64,000 nucleotides of DNA, taken from Embleya sp040605455 (lineage in GTDB: Bacteria; Actinomycetota; Actinomycetes; Streptomycetales; Streptomycetaceae). Positions 17,229-24,337 of the stretch are shown piece by piece; position 1 is the first letter of the stretch, and the number at the start of each line of letters is the position of its first letter. The notes beneath the pieces were generated by a model. That model saw only the letters and a list, made by a program, of their open reading frames with translations, had not been told where the DNA came from and searched no databases. Made by a program: the position numbers and the translations under genes. The DNA lies in NCBI RefSeq assembly GCF_040605455.1, contig NZ_JBEXCV010000002.1, positions 82,502 to 146,501 on the forward strand, read 5' to 3'.

Positions 17229-18032
17229 ATGAATAGATCGAAAGTTCTACGAAGCGTCGCCTTGGCCTGCACTGTAGGTGCCGCCAGTGCCATGCTATTG
17301 CTCCCGAGGGCATCTGCAGGGGTAACGAACTGTGGCGACCTCATCATTTGCATCGAAGTGCCGGGGCCCGGTGGAACGACCGGAGGAGGAGCGGGTGGTA
17401 CTAGTAATGGCGGCGGCGGTTCAACCGGAGGGGGCGGCAGCGGCGAACCAGGATTCACTCAGGGCAACGGGGAACACACTGCCGTAGGAGATACGACCTC
17501 CACCGGCAGCACCGGAGGCAATGCTCCGCAACCGCAAACCCCTACCGACGCTGAAGTAGCGACTCTAGCCATGGCTCAGCTCGAACTTCGAAAGCCCATC
17601 GTACATATGACCCCAGAAGCCGGGAACCTCGGACTCGTCGGGCTACCGGTGTGGCTGTGGATTGATTCGACCGACCCACATCGATGGTCTCGGGAGGGGA
17701 TCTCCAAAACGGTGACCGAGCGAGGTGTAACCGTTACGGCCACCGCCCGCTCATCATATGTCTCATGGTCAATGGGAGACGGCTCCACTGTAACTTGCGA
17801 TAAGCCCGGCACTAAATACGACCCATCCTCTCCTCGCACCTCGTCCCCCGATTGCGGCTACATATATAGAAGCACTTCCGGGGGTCAATCCAAGAATCGC
17901 TTTACGGTCACAGCCACGGTCCACTGGGAAGCCAGCTACGTAGGCGCTGATGGCGTGATCCACGTTCTCCCGAACATGGCGGGTGAGACCAGCACTACTG
18001 CTCGCGTGGGTGAGCTCCAAGTCGTCAACTAG
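17229..18032 (+). CDS. Secreted protein with Gly-rich linker and conserved WLWID domain
   Basis: A 267-residue exported protein with ATG at 17229 and an AGGGAGG ribosome site. Signal peptide: MNRSKVLRSVALACTVGAAS, cleavage near PRASA. A Cys pair (NCGDLIICIE) precedes a Gly/Thr/Ser-rich linker (residues 48-85), then a domain with GLPVWLWIDSTD, TVTATARSSYVSW and MGDGSTVTCDKPG ending in DCGYIY. This domain belongs to a family common next to lipoproteins and pilus genes in actinomycetes and often misnamed ATP/GTP-binding protein; no nucleotide motif is present. It probably acts at the cell surface with the upstream lipoprotein (inference). Confidence 0.65.
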   Translation: MNRSKVLRSVALACTVGAASAMLLLPRASAGVTNCGDLIICIEVPGPGGTTGGGAGGTSNGGGGSTGGGGSGEPGFTQGNGEHTAVGDTTSTGSTGGNAPQPQTPTDAEVATLAMAQLELRKPIVHMTPEAGNLGLVGLPVWLWIDSTDPHRWSREGISKTVTERGVTVTATARSSYVSWSMGDGSTVTCDKPGTKYDPSSPRTSSPDCGYIYRSTSGGQSKNRFTVTATVHWEASYVGADGVIHVLPNMAGETSTTARVGELQVVN

Positions 18033-18149
18033 CCAACCCGAACAATGCAACAGGAAAGTCGAGGGTGTACGTTTCATTCGGTTTTCACGTAGCACCACTC
18101 AAAATGGACCTGCGGTTCGGTAAAGCGCTTGGGCCTGGAGCGCGTCGGA

Positions 18150-18620
18150 TCATGTGCGGAGCCAGACGATGAGAGCTGCAAAGACGACAATGCCGTGGAA
18201 CACGTAGCCACGATTGTCGTAACGCTTTGCGACGGCACGGAACTGTTTGAGTCGGCTGGACGCCCGCTCGATGGTGTGGCGTTTCGGGTATCGCTCGGGG
18301 TCGAACCCGGCCGGTCGTCCTCCGGTGGCATCTCACCAACGACGGTTTGCGACCTGGTCATCGGGCTCGGGAATCGTGTGTCGGAACTTGCGTCGCCACA
18401 GGTGGGGACGGTTCTCCCGCGAGCTGCAGGCCTTGTCCATGCTGACGCTGTCCGGTCGGGTGCGGGGGCGGCCCGGCCGACGCGCGGCACACGCACCGCT
18501 TCCAGTACGGCCACGAACTGCGGGATGTCGCCGTTTTGACCGGTCGTCAGGACCAGGGAAGGAGAACTTCGTGGTGAACCCTGCCCCGGGAACCGCCGAG
18601 TTGCTCGCACCCATGCGCTG
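18150..18620 (-). mobile_element. Decayed IS5-type transposase, 3' remnant with frameshifts and a stop
   Basis: On the minus strand the C-terminal part of an IS5-family transposase can be pieced together from three frames. In order: GAGFTTKFSF, then TTGQNGDIPQFVAVLEAV in a second frame, then DSVSMDKACSSRENRPHL and HTIPEPDDQVANRRW back in the first frame, a stop, then GGRPAGFDPERYPKRHTIER and RYDNRGYVFHGIVVFAALIV ending WLRT. The E of the DDE triad lies in the IER segment. The 5' part and terminal inverted repeats are not recognisable. It cannot encode an active enzyme. Confidence 0.75.
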
Positions 18621-18934
18621 CGGCCGCTCGCCGCCGACCTGGACACCATTTCCGCCGCGACCAAGGCAGCACCGGCCCGCCTGCGTCACCGACCATGGGG
18701 GCCGAGCTCGTCGCGAGCGGTCCGAGCCCCGCACCTGCCGAAATCCTCCGTCGGCGCCCCGCCCACACAGGTCCGTTCGCTGCCGACTCGGATCGACCTA
18801 CCGCCCGGCGCGCACCGCCTGACACCCACCCCCGCCACCCCGCACCCGGCACGCGTTGCCGACCTCCCACCGCCCGGCGCGCCCACCACCCCGTATCCGT
18901 TCGCCCCCGCCGCTCCCCTCGCTTGAATCAGCCC

Positions 18935-19473
18935 GTGGACACTTCCCTGTGGGACCTGCTGCCCGAGCGAGTCCGCGACACCGTGGACGAACGCGTCCTG
19001 AACGACGAGCAATTCGCCGCCGTCACGACCATGTGGGCAACCGCGCGCGCGGCATCCCGGCGGAGCAATTCCCGGGCCGGCACCCCACGCTGGACGGTTG
19101 CCAACTCGCCGTCCTCGGCCGATTTCGGATACTCGCCGACCGCGTCGTCCAGCGCCCGGAACCGCCGCGCGACGTTGTCGGCCTCGCCGCCGAGGTGCGT
19201 TCGCATTCGGGTCGGCTCGCCGCGATCGAGGCGGTCTGGGACGGCGACACCAGCGGCCCGTTCGTCTGCCTGGTCGCCGTGCATGACGATCCGCCCGCCG
19301 ATCAGGAACTGGCGCTGATCCCGCACGGTGGCGACATTCGGCTCCTCAACGGCGCCCTACCGCCCTGGCCGGAGGCAGTCGAGGCGGACCGAACCGGCCG
19401 GGCACTCGCCGCAATGTCCGGCGCACCTTTCCATTTCGCCTCGCCCGAGACTCCGGACGACCTGGCTCCGTGA
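18935..19473 (+). pseudogene. Frameshifted gene, unknown function
   Basis: The N-terminal part (MDTSLWDLLPERVRDTVDER, then VLNDEQFAAVTTMWATAR) is in one frame from GTG 18935. The rest (GIPAEQFPGRHPTLDGCQLA through AMSGAPFHFASPETPDDLAP) is in another frame ending at 19473. The switch falls in the GCGCGCGCGG run near 19038-19048, a likely slippage site. Joined, the protein would be about 178 residues. It may be a real pseudogene beside the dead IS element, or a single sequencing error. No family recognised. Confidence 0.55.
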
Positions 19474-19574
19474 TGGCGTGAGGCGTCCTGAACCGCACGG
19501 ACCACGTCGAGTTCAGGGTCGAGCCAACGAACAGGCGCGGCCGCCGTGGATGGTGCACAAGCCCGAACGTGTTG

Positions 19575-20219
19575 TCAGCGGACGTTCCACCCCATCGTCG
19601 TGGCGAGCGTCGCGGCCTGCTCCAGGCTGATCGTCGCGCCCTTGAGTTCTACCGTCAGCGGGTCGAGCGAGGACAGATCACTGCCGCGCAGGTCGGCGCC
19701 GGTCAGCTTGGAACCGTGCAACATCGCGCCGGACAGGTCACAACCGGTCACCGTCGCCTTCTCCAGACGCGCGGCGGTCAGATCCGCCTCGCGCATCCGG
19801 ACGCCATGGAAGCCGGCCTGGCGCAGGTCGGCGCCGGGCAGCCCGACAAACGACCAATCCCCGCCCGAGATCTCGAACAGGGTGTAGGTGCACTGTTGGA
19901 ACAGGCTGCCGACCAGCTTGCAGTCGGTGAACCGGGTGTCGAAGAACGTGCAGCGCTTGAACGTGCAGTTCGTGAACGCCGCGCCGGCGTGCCGCGACGC
20001 GTTGAACGCGACCCCGGCGAAGGTGCACTCGTCGAAGACCGCCCCCTCGTCCACCACCTCGGTCCAGTCGGTGTCCAGGAACGAGTAGCGCGTGTACTTC
20101 GTGGTCTCCGTCAGCGACCTCCCGTACCAGTCCTCGTTCCGGATCACGAGCCCCTCGTCGGGAATCGGCGGATCGGACGAAACGGGATCGATGTCGGTGC
20201 GGGTGGGTCGAATGGCCAT
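19575..20219 (-). CDS. Pentapeptide-repeat protein
   Basis: A 214-residue protein with repeats of the A(D/N)LxX type: FDECTFAGVAF, FTNCTFKRCTFFDTRF, then ADLRQAGFHGVRMREADLTA and GADLRGSDLSSLDP. Pentapeptide repeats form a right-handed quadrilateral beta-helix; characterised members mimic DNA and protect gyrase, but many have unknown roles. ATG at 20219 follows GGAGGG. It is monocistronic. No drug-resistance context is visible. Confidence 0.85.
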   Translation of the reverse strand: MAIRPTRTDIDPVSSDPPIPDEGLVIRNEDWYGRSLTETTKYTRYSFLDTDWTEVVDEGAVFDECTFAGVAFNASRHAGAAFTNCTFKRCTFFDTRFTDCKLVGSLFQQCTYTLFEISGGDWSFVGLPGADLRQAGFHGVRMREADLTAARLEKATVTGCDLSGAMLHGSKLTGADLRGSDLSSLDPLTVELKGATISLEQAATLATTMGWNVR

Positions 20220-20400
20220 CCCTCCATTCAACACGCCGGCTCCGACATCCGCCGGATCGCAGCCCCGACCATCCAGCCCCGACCATCCAGCCCCGGGCCG
20301 CCCGGCCATTCGGCCCAAGGCATCCCAACCGCCCGGTCCGCCACCACGCGCGCGCCCCGACCCGACTCACCGATCCGCCCCGACCCGGCCGGCCGGCCGG

Positions 20401-20883
20401 CTACGCTCCGTCCACGACGAAGCGAAAACCCAACGCGTCCAGGAAGGCCCGCAGCAGCTCGTCCGGCGTGCCCTCCGCACGCAGCGTGGTGTCCAGGGCG
20501 GCCTCGTCCGGTGTGAGCCCCGCCTCGCGAGCCCAGGCGACGGCACGCGGGACCACCCGTTCCGGTGGCGGGCCGAGTTCCGGGTCGAGCGCGTACGATC
20601 TGGCCGCACGCGGCGCCAGCGCGCAATGCCAGACCTCGCCACCGCGCGGGCTCTGCGCGTCGATCATCGCGAAGTGGCCGGACACCACATCGGCGGTCAA
20701 CACCGGCGCGTCCGTGTCCGCCATCAACGACGGACCCGGATCCAGCCCCGACGAAAGCAGCAGAACCTGCCAGTCGCCGTCGTGAGCCGACCAACGTGGT
20801 TCGCCTCCGGCCTGCTGTACGGCCGGCAATTCCAGCAGGGGCCACGCCGATCGGGCGACGACATATACACCGAAGCTACCCAT
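20401..20883 (-). CDS. Hypothetical protein
   Basis: A 160-residue soluble protein starting at ATG 20883. It has a beta-rich first half (WPLLELPAVQQAGGEPRW, WQVLLLSSGLDPG, PVLTADVVSGHFAMIDA) and a helical C-terminus (TPDELLRAFLDALGFRFVV). No signal peptide, membrane segment or known motif. It lies between a leftward pentapeptide-repeat gene and a rightward mycothiol-dependent enzyme gene, with which it shares a divergent intergenic region of about 100 bases. Confidence 0.6.
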   Translation of the reverse strand: MGSFGVYVVARSAWPLLELPAVQQAGGEPRWSAHDGDWQVLLLSSGLDPGPSLMADTDAPVLTADVVSGHFAMIDAQSPRGGEVWHCALAPRAARSYALDPELGPPPERVVPRAVAWAREAGLTPDEAALDTTLRAEGTPDELLRAFLDALGFRFVVDGA

Positions 20884-20981
20884 CGCGCCCCAGCATAGGA
20901 CCCGTCGGGCGAACCTCGTATCCCTTTGCCCCGAGCCCCGACCACCTGTACCGCTTCGATCCCGCGTGAGAGCGTGGACGG

Positions 20982-21725
20982 ATGGACATTGCCGCTCACC
21001 TCGACCTCCTGCGCGCCGACGGCGAGTTGCTCGCCCGTACGACCGAGCGCACCGGCTTGGACGCGCCCGTGCCGAGTTGCCCCGATTGGCGGATCCGGGA
21101 CCTGCTCGCGCACCTGGGCGGCGTGCATCGTTGGGCCGCGTTCGTCGTGCGATCGGGCAGCATCACGCGCCCGAGCCGAGAGGATACGGCTGCCCTCTTT
21201 CAGGCCCCGGGCGACGACGAACTGCTCGAGTGGTACCGGACCACACACGCGGACCTGCTGAAGACCCTCACCACGGCCGCCCCGGACACCCGGGCATGGA
21301 CCTTCTTCGAGGCACCGTCCACGATCGCCTTCTGGGCCCGGCGCCAAGCGCACGAGACCGCCGTACACCGCGTCGATGTCGAACTCGCAGCCGGCCTATC
21401 GTCCGCCGTACCTGCGGACTTCGCCGCGGATGGGATCGACGAGTTGCTGACCGGCTTCCTGTCCCGGCCCGGGCGCAACCTCGTTGCCGACCCGCCGTTG
21501 AGCATCGCGATCGTCCCGAACGACAACGCCGCCGCGTGGACCATGCGGATCGCCACCGACGGTCGGCAGGTGGAGTCGGGTGCCGGTCCCGCCGACCTCA
21601 CCGTCTCGGGCCCCGCCGAGAACCTGTACCTGCTCCTGTGGAATCGGGCCGACACCACCGGCTGCCTACTCGAAGGGGACCCGGACGTCCTGTTCCGTTG
21701 GCGCGAGTTGGCAACCGTGGATTGA
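20982..21725 (+). CDS. Maleylpyruvate isomerase family mycothiol-dependent enzyme
   Basis: A 247-residue member of the MDMPI/DinB-like family. The N-terminal four-helix bundle has VPSCPDWRIRDLLAHLGGVHRW, with the His of LAHLG as a metal ligand, and RRQAHETAVHRVD carrying further His ligands; the C-terminal domain (residues 155-245) has the usual MDMPI_C pattern with WTMRIATDG and DLTVSGPAENLYLLLW. Members use mycothiol as cofactor or bind divalent metal; the substrate is unknown. It ends 25 bases before a strong hairpin terminator. Confidence 0.88.
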   Translation: MDIAAHLDLLRADGELLARTTERTGLDAPVPSCPDWRIRDLLAHLGGVHRWAAFVVRSGSITRPSREDTAALFQAPGDDELLEWYRTTHADLLKTLTTAAPDTRAWTFFEAPSTIAFWARRQAHETAVHRVDVELAAGLSSAVPADFAADGIDELLTGFLSRPGRNLVADPPLSIAIVPNDNAAAWTMRIATDGRQVESGAGPADLTVSGPAENLYLLLWNRADTTGCLLEGDPDVLFRWRELATVD

Positions 21726-21750
21726 TTCGGCTCGATACCCGGAATTGGTA

Positions 21751-21783
21751 GGCCTCCGCGGGTCTAGCCTGCCCGCGGAGGCC
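21751..21783. terminator. Hairpin terminator downstream of the mycothiol-dependent enzyme gene
   Basis: A perfect 12-bp stem (GGCCTCCGCGGG with CCCGCGGAGGCC) and a nine-base loop, located 26 bases after the stop at 21725. No T-run follows, as is common in actinomycetes. It could also end transcripts of the permuted tRNAs coming from the right. Confidence 0.75.
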
Positions 21784-21834
21784 CGCTGTGCCACCCGATC
21801 GGGCACGCCGGCACATTTAAGGACCAGGGTCGTC

Positions 21835-21917
21835 TTGAAAGTCGTCGCGTTCTACCATTGAACTACCAGGCCACGAGCGGCCCGGGCTGGAGTCGAACCA
21901 GCAACCGACGACTGGAG
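21835..21917 (-). tRNA. Circularly permuted tRNA gene 2 (3' half precedes 5' half), Gly- or Glu-like
   Basis: Reading the minus strand, the 3' half comes first: anticodon-loop end, anticodon 3' stem TCGTCG (21906-21911), T-arm GCTGG-TTCGACT-CCAGC (21886-21902) and acceptor 3' strand CCGGGCC (21879-21885). After a six-base linker the 5' half follows: acceptor GGCCTGG (21866-21872), a perfect D-arm GTTC-AATGGTA-GAAC after TA, and anticodon 5' stem CGACGA (21842-21847) then CT. The acceptor pairs 7/7 (one G-U) and the anticodon stem 6/6, but only when the halves are swapped. The anticodon is UCC (Gly) if the 3' half supplies it, or UUC (Glu) if the 5' half does. No encoded CCA. Processing is inferred, not shown. 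Confidence 0.7.
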
Positions 21918-21979
21918 CCCCGTCCGGTCGATCCGGCGATGGGTGGCGATGCTGAGTCTGGAGCAAGAGTCTGAGATTG

Positions 21980-22065
21980 ATCGCGGGCTGCCTCTGCCGT
22001 ATTGGGCCATCCCGGCTCGTGGTGCCGGGAGGAGGATTCGAACCCCCACCGTTACCCGCGTTCGT
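21980..22065 (-). tRNA. Circularly permuted tRNA gene 1 (3' half precedes 5' half), identity unresolved
   Basis: On the minus strand the 3' half comes first: CGCGGG (22055-22060), seven-base variable region, T-arm GGGGG-TTCGAAT-CCTCC (22031-22047), acceptor TCCCGGC (22024-22030) and an encoded ACCA (22020-22023). After only CGA, the 5' half begins: acceptor GCCGGGA (22010-22016), D-arm with GCC/GGC stem and a GG-containing loop, and CCCGCG (21982-21987) followed by AT. The acceptor pairs 7/7 with Watson-Crick pairs and CCCGCG/CGCGGG gives a six-pair anticodon stem. The anticodon depends on the unknown junction: ACG from the 3' half or CAA from the 5' half are the two readings with U33. The encoded CCA and A73 are standard features. 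Confidence 0.65.
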
Positions 22066-22103
22066 CACGACAAGCTTCAGTTTCAGCTTGCGCTCCTCGC
22101 GCA

Positions 22104-22125
22104 CCCCCGACCCTCCGGTCGGGGG
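22104..22125 (-). terminator. Hairpin after the DUF7873-type gene, upstream of the permuted tRNAs
   Basis: A perfect nine-pair stem (CCCCCGACC with GGTCGGGGG) and a CTCC loop, 12 bases past the stop of the gene ending at 22137. It separates that gene from the permuted tRNA transcript, though read-through and co-processing are possible. Confidence 0.7.
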
Positions 22126-22136
22126 ATTCTCGAATG

Positions 22137-22883
22137 CTACCCGCCGTGGCCGTTGCCGAGCAGGTAGCCGAAGACGGCGTCACCGATCAGACGATCCGTC
22201 ACGTCCGCGCCGTTGGCCTCCTCGCGGGCGAACTTCACCGCGCGCTGCAACTTCTCGACCCGGTCGATGAGTTCGTTCACCCGGCGGGCCGGTAGCGCGC
22301 CGGAGAACTTGACCGTGGTCCAGTAGCCGGCGGCGATGTCCTCGAAGTACATCTCCACCTGGGCCGGGTGGTGTTCGGTCGCCTCGGCCTTGACGTGGTT
22401 GCGCGGCACCTTCTTGGTCCGCACGGTACGCACCGGCTCGGTCCGCCAGGAGTCGGTGGAGGGGTCGAGGGTCCAGGTCTCGGCGGCGTCCAGGACCGGC
22501 AGCTTGCGCACGAAGGTGTGCACGTCGACCAACTGCTTCTCCAGGAAGAGCAGGTAGGACACCGGCACGTCGCGCAGCAACGGCGTCCCGTCGACGACCA
22601 CGTCGGCGCGGGCCTCGCAGTTGGCCCAGTCCTTGGTCGCGGTCACGTCGAAGAGGCGGGTGAGCGTGCCTGTGACGGAGCGCAGCACCTCCTCGCCCTT
22701 GACCTGAACTCGGGTCGATTCGGGCGGCAGTTGCTCGCCCTCCTCGTCCTTGGGCTGGTAGGTGCGCGAGATGCCGGACAGCAACGCGCCCTTCTGGACC
22801 CGCTGGTGGGCGTCCGTCAACTCCTGGAAGGACTTGGTCTTGACGCCCTTCTCCACCGCGATGATCTGGTTCAATTTCGCCAC
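22137..22883 (-). CDS. DUF7873 family protein
   Basis: A 248-residue, highly charged soluble protein starting MAKLNQIIAVEKGVKTKSFQ. I recognise the pattern as a conserved actinobacterial and phage family of unknown function, with the typical QKGALLSGISRTYQPKDEE and YLLFLEKQLVDVHTFVRKLP segments. The C-terminal helix (DRVEKLQRAVKFAREEANG) is coiled-coil-like. No catalytic motif is evident. It lies directly upstream, on the same strand, of the two permuted tRNA genes with a hairpin between. Whether the protein has an RNA-related job is only a guess from this position. Confidence 0.8.
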   Translation of the reverse strand: MAKLNQIIAVEKGVKTKSFQELTDAHQRVQKGALLSGISRTYQPKDEEGEQLPPESTRVQVKGEEVLRSVTGTLTRLFDVTATKDWANCEARADVVVDGTPLLRDVPVSYLLFLEKQLVDVHTFVRKLPVLDAAETWTLDPSTDSWRTEPVRTVRTKKVPRNHVKAEATEHHPAQVEMYFEDIAAGYWTTVKFSGALPARRVNELIDRVEKLQRAVKFAREEANGADVTDRLIGDAVFGYLLGNGHGG

Positions 22884-23003
22884 GCTGCGACGCTAGCAGT
22901 GGAACGGCGGTTCGAGACAAAGGTTTTCGGCTGAGCACGGGCTGTGCACGGGGCCGCGTGGGGCCGGACCGGGCCGACGCTGACCCGGATCGCGCCATCG
23001 CCC

Positions 23004-23324
23004 TCAGCGCCTGATCGGCAGTGCGAAATCGTCGTCGGCGACGATCCGGTACGCGCTGTTGAGCTGCCACGGGCCCACCAGGCCCTTGATCCGCTCGGCG
23101 CGACGCCGCTCGCTCGCCCCGATCCGATCGAGCCACTCGGGGATCTGCTCGGGGCTCGCGTCGATCAAGGCCACCGTCATGAGCTGTTGCGGGTCGGCCA
23201 GATCGATCGCGCTGAGCACCCGCCTCGGATCGCCCGCGAACTGCTCGTCCGGGAGCCACGCGTCGCGGAAGGTCGCGTAGTCCACACCGTCGTTGAGCCG
23301 CCGTACCATCGCCCCGATCAGCAT
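23004..23324 (-). CDS. Small protein, possible dimeric alpha-beta (EthD/ABM-like) fold
   Basis: A 106-residue protein with ATG at 23324 and a GGGGACGGGGA ribosome region. It begins MLIGAMVRRLNDGVDYATFR and has DPQQLMTVALIDASPEQIPE, consistent with a beta-alpha-beta ferredoxin-like monomer as in EthD or antibiotic-biosynthesis-monooxygenase proteins; no catalytic residues can be named. Two 13-bp palindromes lie 27 and 61 bases upstream of its start and probably control it. Confidence 0.6.
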   Translation of the reverse strand: MLIGAMVRRLNDGVDYATFRDAWLPDEQFAGDPRRVLSAIDLADPQQLMTVALIDASPEQIPEWLDRIGASERRRAERIKGLVGPWQLNSAYRIVADDDFALPIRR

Positions 23325-23350
23325 GTTCCCCGTCCCCTTCAGCTGTTTGA

Positions 23351-23397
23351 CTTACACCGTAAGTGCGGCGTGACGTCAGCTTGTCTTACAGCGTAAG
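23351..23397. promoter_or_regulatory. Two TetR-type palindromic operators CTTACxxxGTAAG
   Basis: CTTACACCGTAAG at 23351-23363 and CTTACAGCGTAAG at 23385-23397, centres 34 bases apart, upstream of the leftward gene starting at 23324. The CTTAC/GTAAG half-sites with three-base spacer are typical of TetR-family operators. No TetR gene is directly adjacent; the nearest are at 24338 and 24934, transcribed toward this site. Confidence 0.7.
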
Positions 23398-23435
23398 GAT
23401 CGTCAAGGCATCACCCCGCACGCCGCTCTGCGCCC

Positions 23436-23515
23436 TCACTTCCCGCACTCCGCCGCGCTGCGCACGACACAAACCTCGTTGCCGTCCGGGTCGGTCGATA
23501 GGCCCACCCGGTCCC
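23436..23515 (-). pseudogene. 3' remnant of a VOC/glyoxalase-family gene
   Basis: The minus-strand frame ending at 23436 gives DRVGLSTDPDGNEVCVVRSA followed by AECGK, matching the C-terminal DPEGNEFCV signature of vicinal-oxygen-chelate proteins. The sequence upstream (to about 23590) has only faint traces, and the rest of the gene is missing. The rest of the 23400-23800 stretch holds no recognisable gene. Confidence 0.45.
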
Positions 23516-23800
23516 GTCCGGGATGCGCCGATCGGCGAGGCCGGCACGTACGGTCGGCGCAGTCGACGCCGACATGCAGGATGTGCGAACTCACGTGTAT
23601 ACCCCCGAATCGGAGCCCGCGCGACGGACCGATGGACGCCGCGCGAGCCGTGGGCCGTGGGTCCTGCCCATCCGCCGAACCGGTGACATACGTGTGGAAC
23701 GGCTCCGCCGCGGCCACCTGTACGAGGCAAGGTTGCCAAGACACGACGGATTCCCGTCCCTCGATGCCCGATTCCCCGTTCCCAGATTTCGGAGGCCGAC

Positions 23801-24163
23801 ATGAGCGATCTCGATGCGTACGGCGGGGCGCCCGACAACCCGGACGTACTCGTGGTCACCACCAACGACGTGCCGGGCTATCGGGTACAGCGGGTGATCG
23901 GCGAGGTGTTCGGCCTCACCGTGCGCTCCCGCAACATCGGCAGCCAACTCGGCGCGGGCCTCAAGTCGATGGTCGGCGGCGAACTGCGCGGCCTGACCAA
24001 GACCCTGGTACAAAGCCGTACGGAGGCCGCCGACCGACTCGTGGAACAGGCGCGCGGCCGGGGAGCCAACGCGATCCTGGCGATGCGGTACGACGTCACC
24101 GACGCGGGCAACGGAACGGAGATCTGCGCGTACGGCACGGCCGTGGTGCTGGTGCAGGCGTAG
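23801..24163 (+). CDS. YbjQ family (DUF74) protein
   Basis: A 120-residue member of the YbjQ/DUF74 family: DVLVVTTNDVPGYRVQRVIG near the start, GLTVRSRNIGSQLGAGLKS, and the C-terminal RGRGANAILAMRYDVTDAGN then CAYGTAVVLV. Members form pentameric rings and are sometimes named heavy-metal-binding proteins, but function is unproven. ATG at 23801 is preceded by GGAGG in TTTCGGAGGCCGAC. Its last codons are tandemly duplicated after the stop. Confidence 0.88.
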   Translation: MSDLDAYGGAPDNPDVLVVTTNDVPGYRVQRVIGEVFGLTVRSRNIGSQLGAGLKSMVGGELRGLTKTLVQSRTEAADRLVEQARGRGANAILAMRYDVTDAGNGTEICAYGTAVVLVQA

Positions 24164-24199
24164 TACCGCACGGCCGTGGTGCTGGTGCAGGCGTAGTAC
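24131..24199. repeat. 33-bp tandem duplication covering the end of the YbjQ gene
   Basis: The 33 bases encoding the last residues and stop of the YbjQ gene (from about 24131) are repeated immediately (from about 24164) with a mismatch at the junction. The second copy is outside the reading frame's stop, so the protein is unaffected. This looks like a recent slippage or replication duplication. Confidence 0.85.
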
Positions 24200-24337
24200 G
24201 GCCCGGCCCGGCCAGGCACGGCGCGGCCCGGCAGGAATCTGCCCAGCCCGGCGCGCCGGGAGGATTCTGCCCGGCCCGGCTCGGCGAGGCAGTGGGCCCG
24301 AAAGCAATCGGTCGTGGGTCGGCCGACCCTGAGGCGT

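Noticed and set aside
21866..22016. One normal tRNA from the 5' half of unit 1 and the 3' half of unit 2
   Set aside because: The acceptor strands GCCGGGA and CCGGGCC do not pair and the gap between D-arm and T-arm is about 80 bases too long without a convincing intron.
22020..22111. An ordinary, unpermuted tRNA using GTCGGGG (22105-22111) as its 5' acceptor strand with the TCCCGGC 3' strand
   Set aside because: It needs two G-U pairs, overlaps the hairpin at 22104, has a poor five-base D-loop and no anticodon stem with U33; the permuted pairing is 7/7 Watson-Crick and explains the D-arm on the other side.
23386..23865. A leftward frame covering the VOC remnant and YbjQ start
   Set aside because: Lacks domain matches apart from the VOC tail read in another frame; crosses the start of the YbjQ gene.
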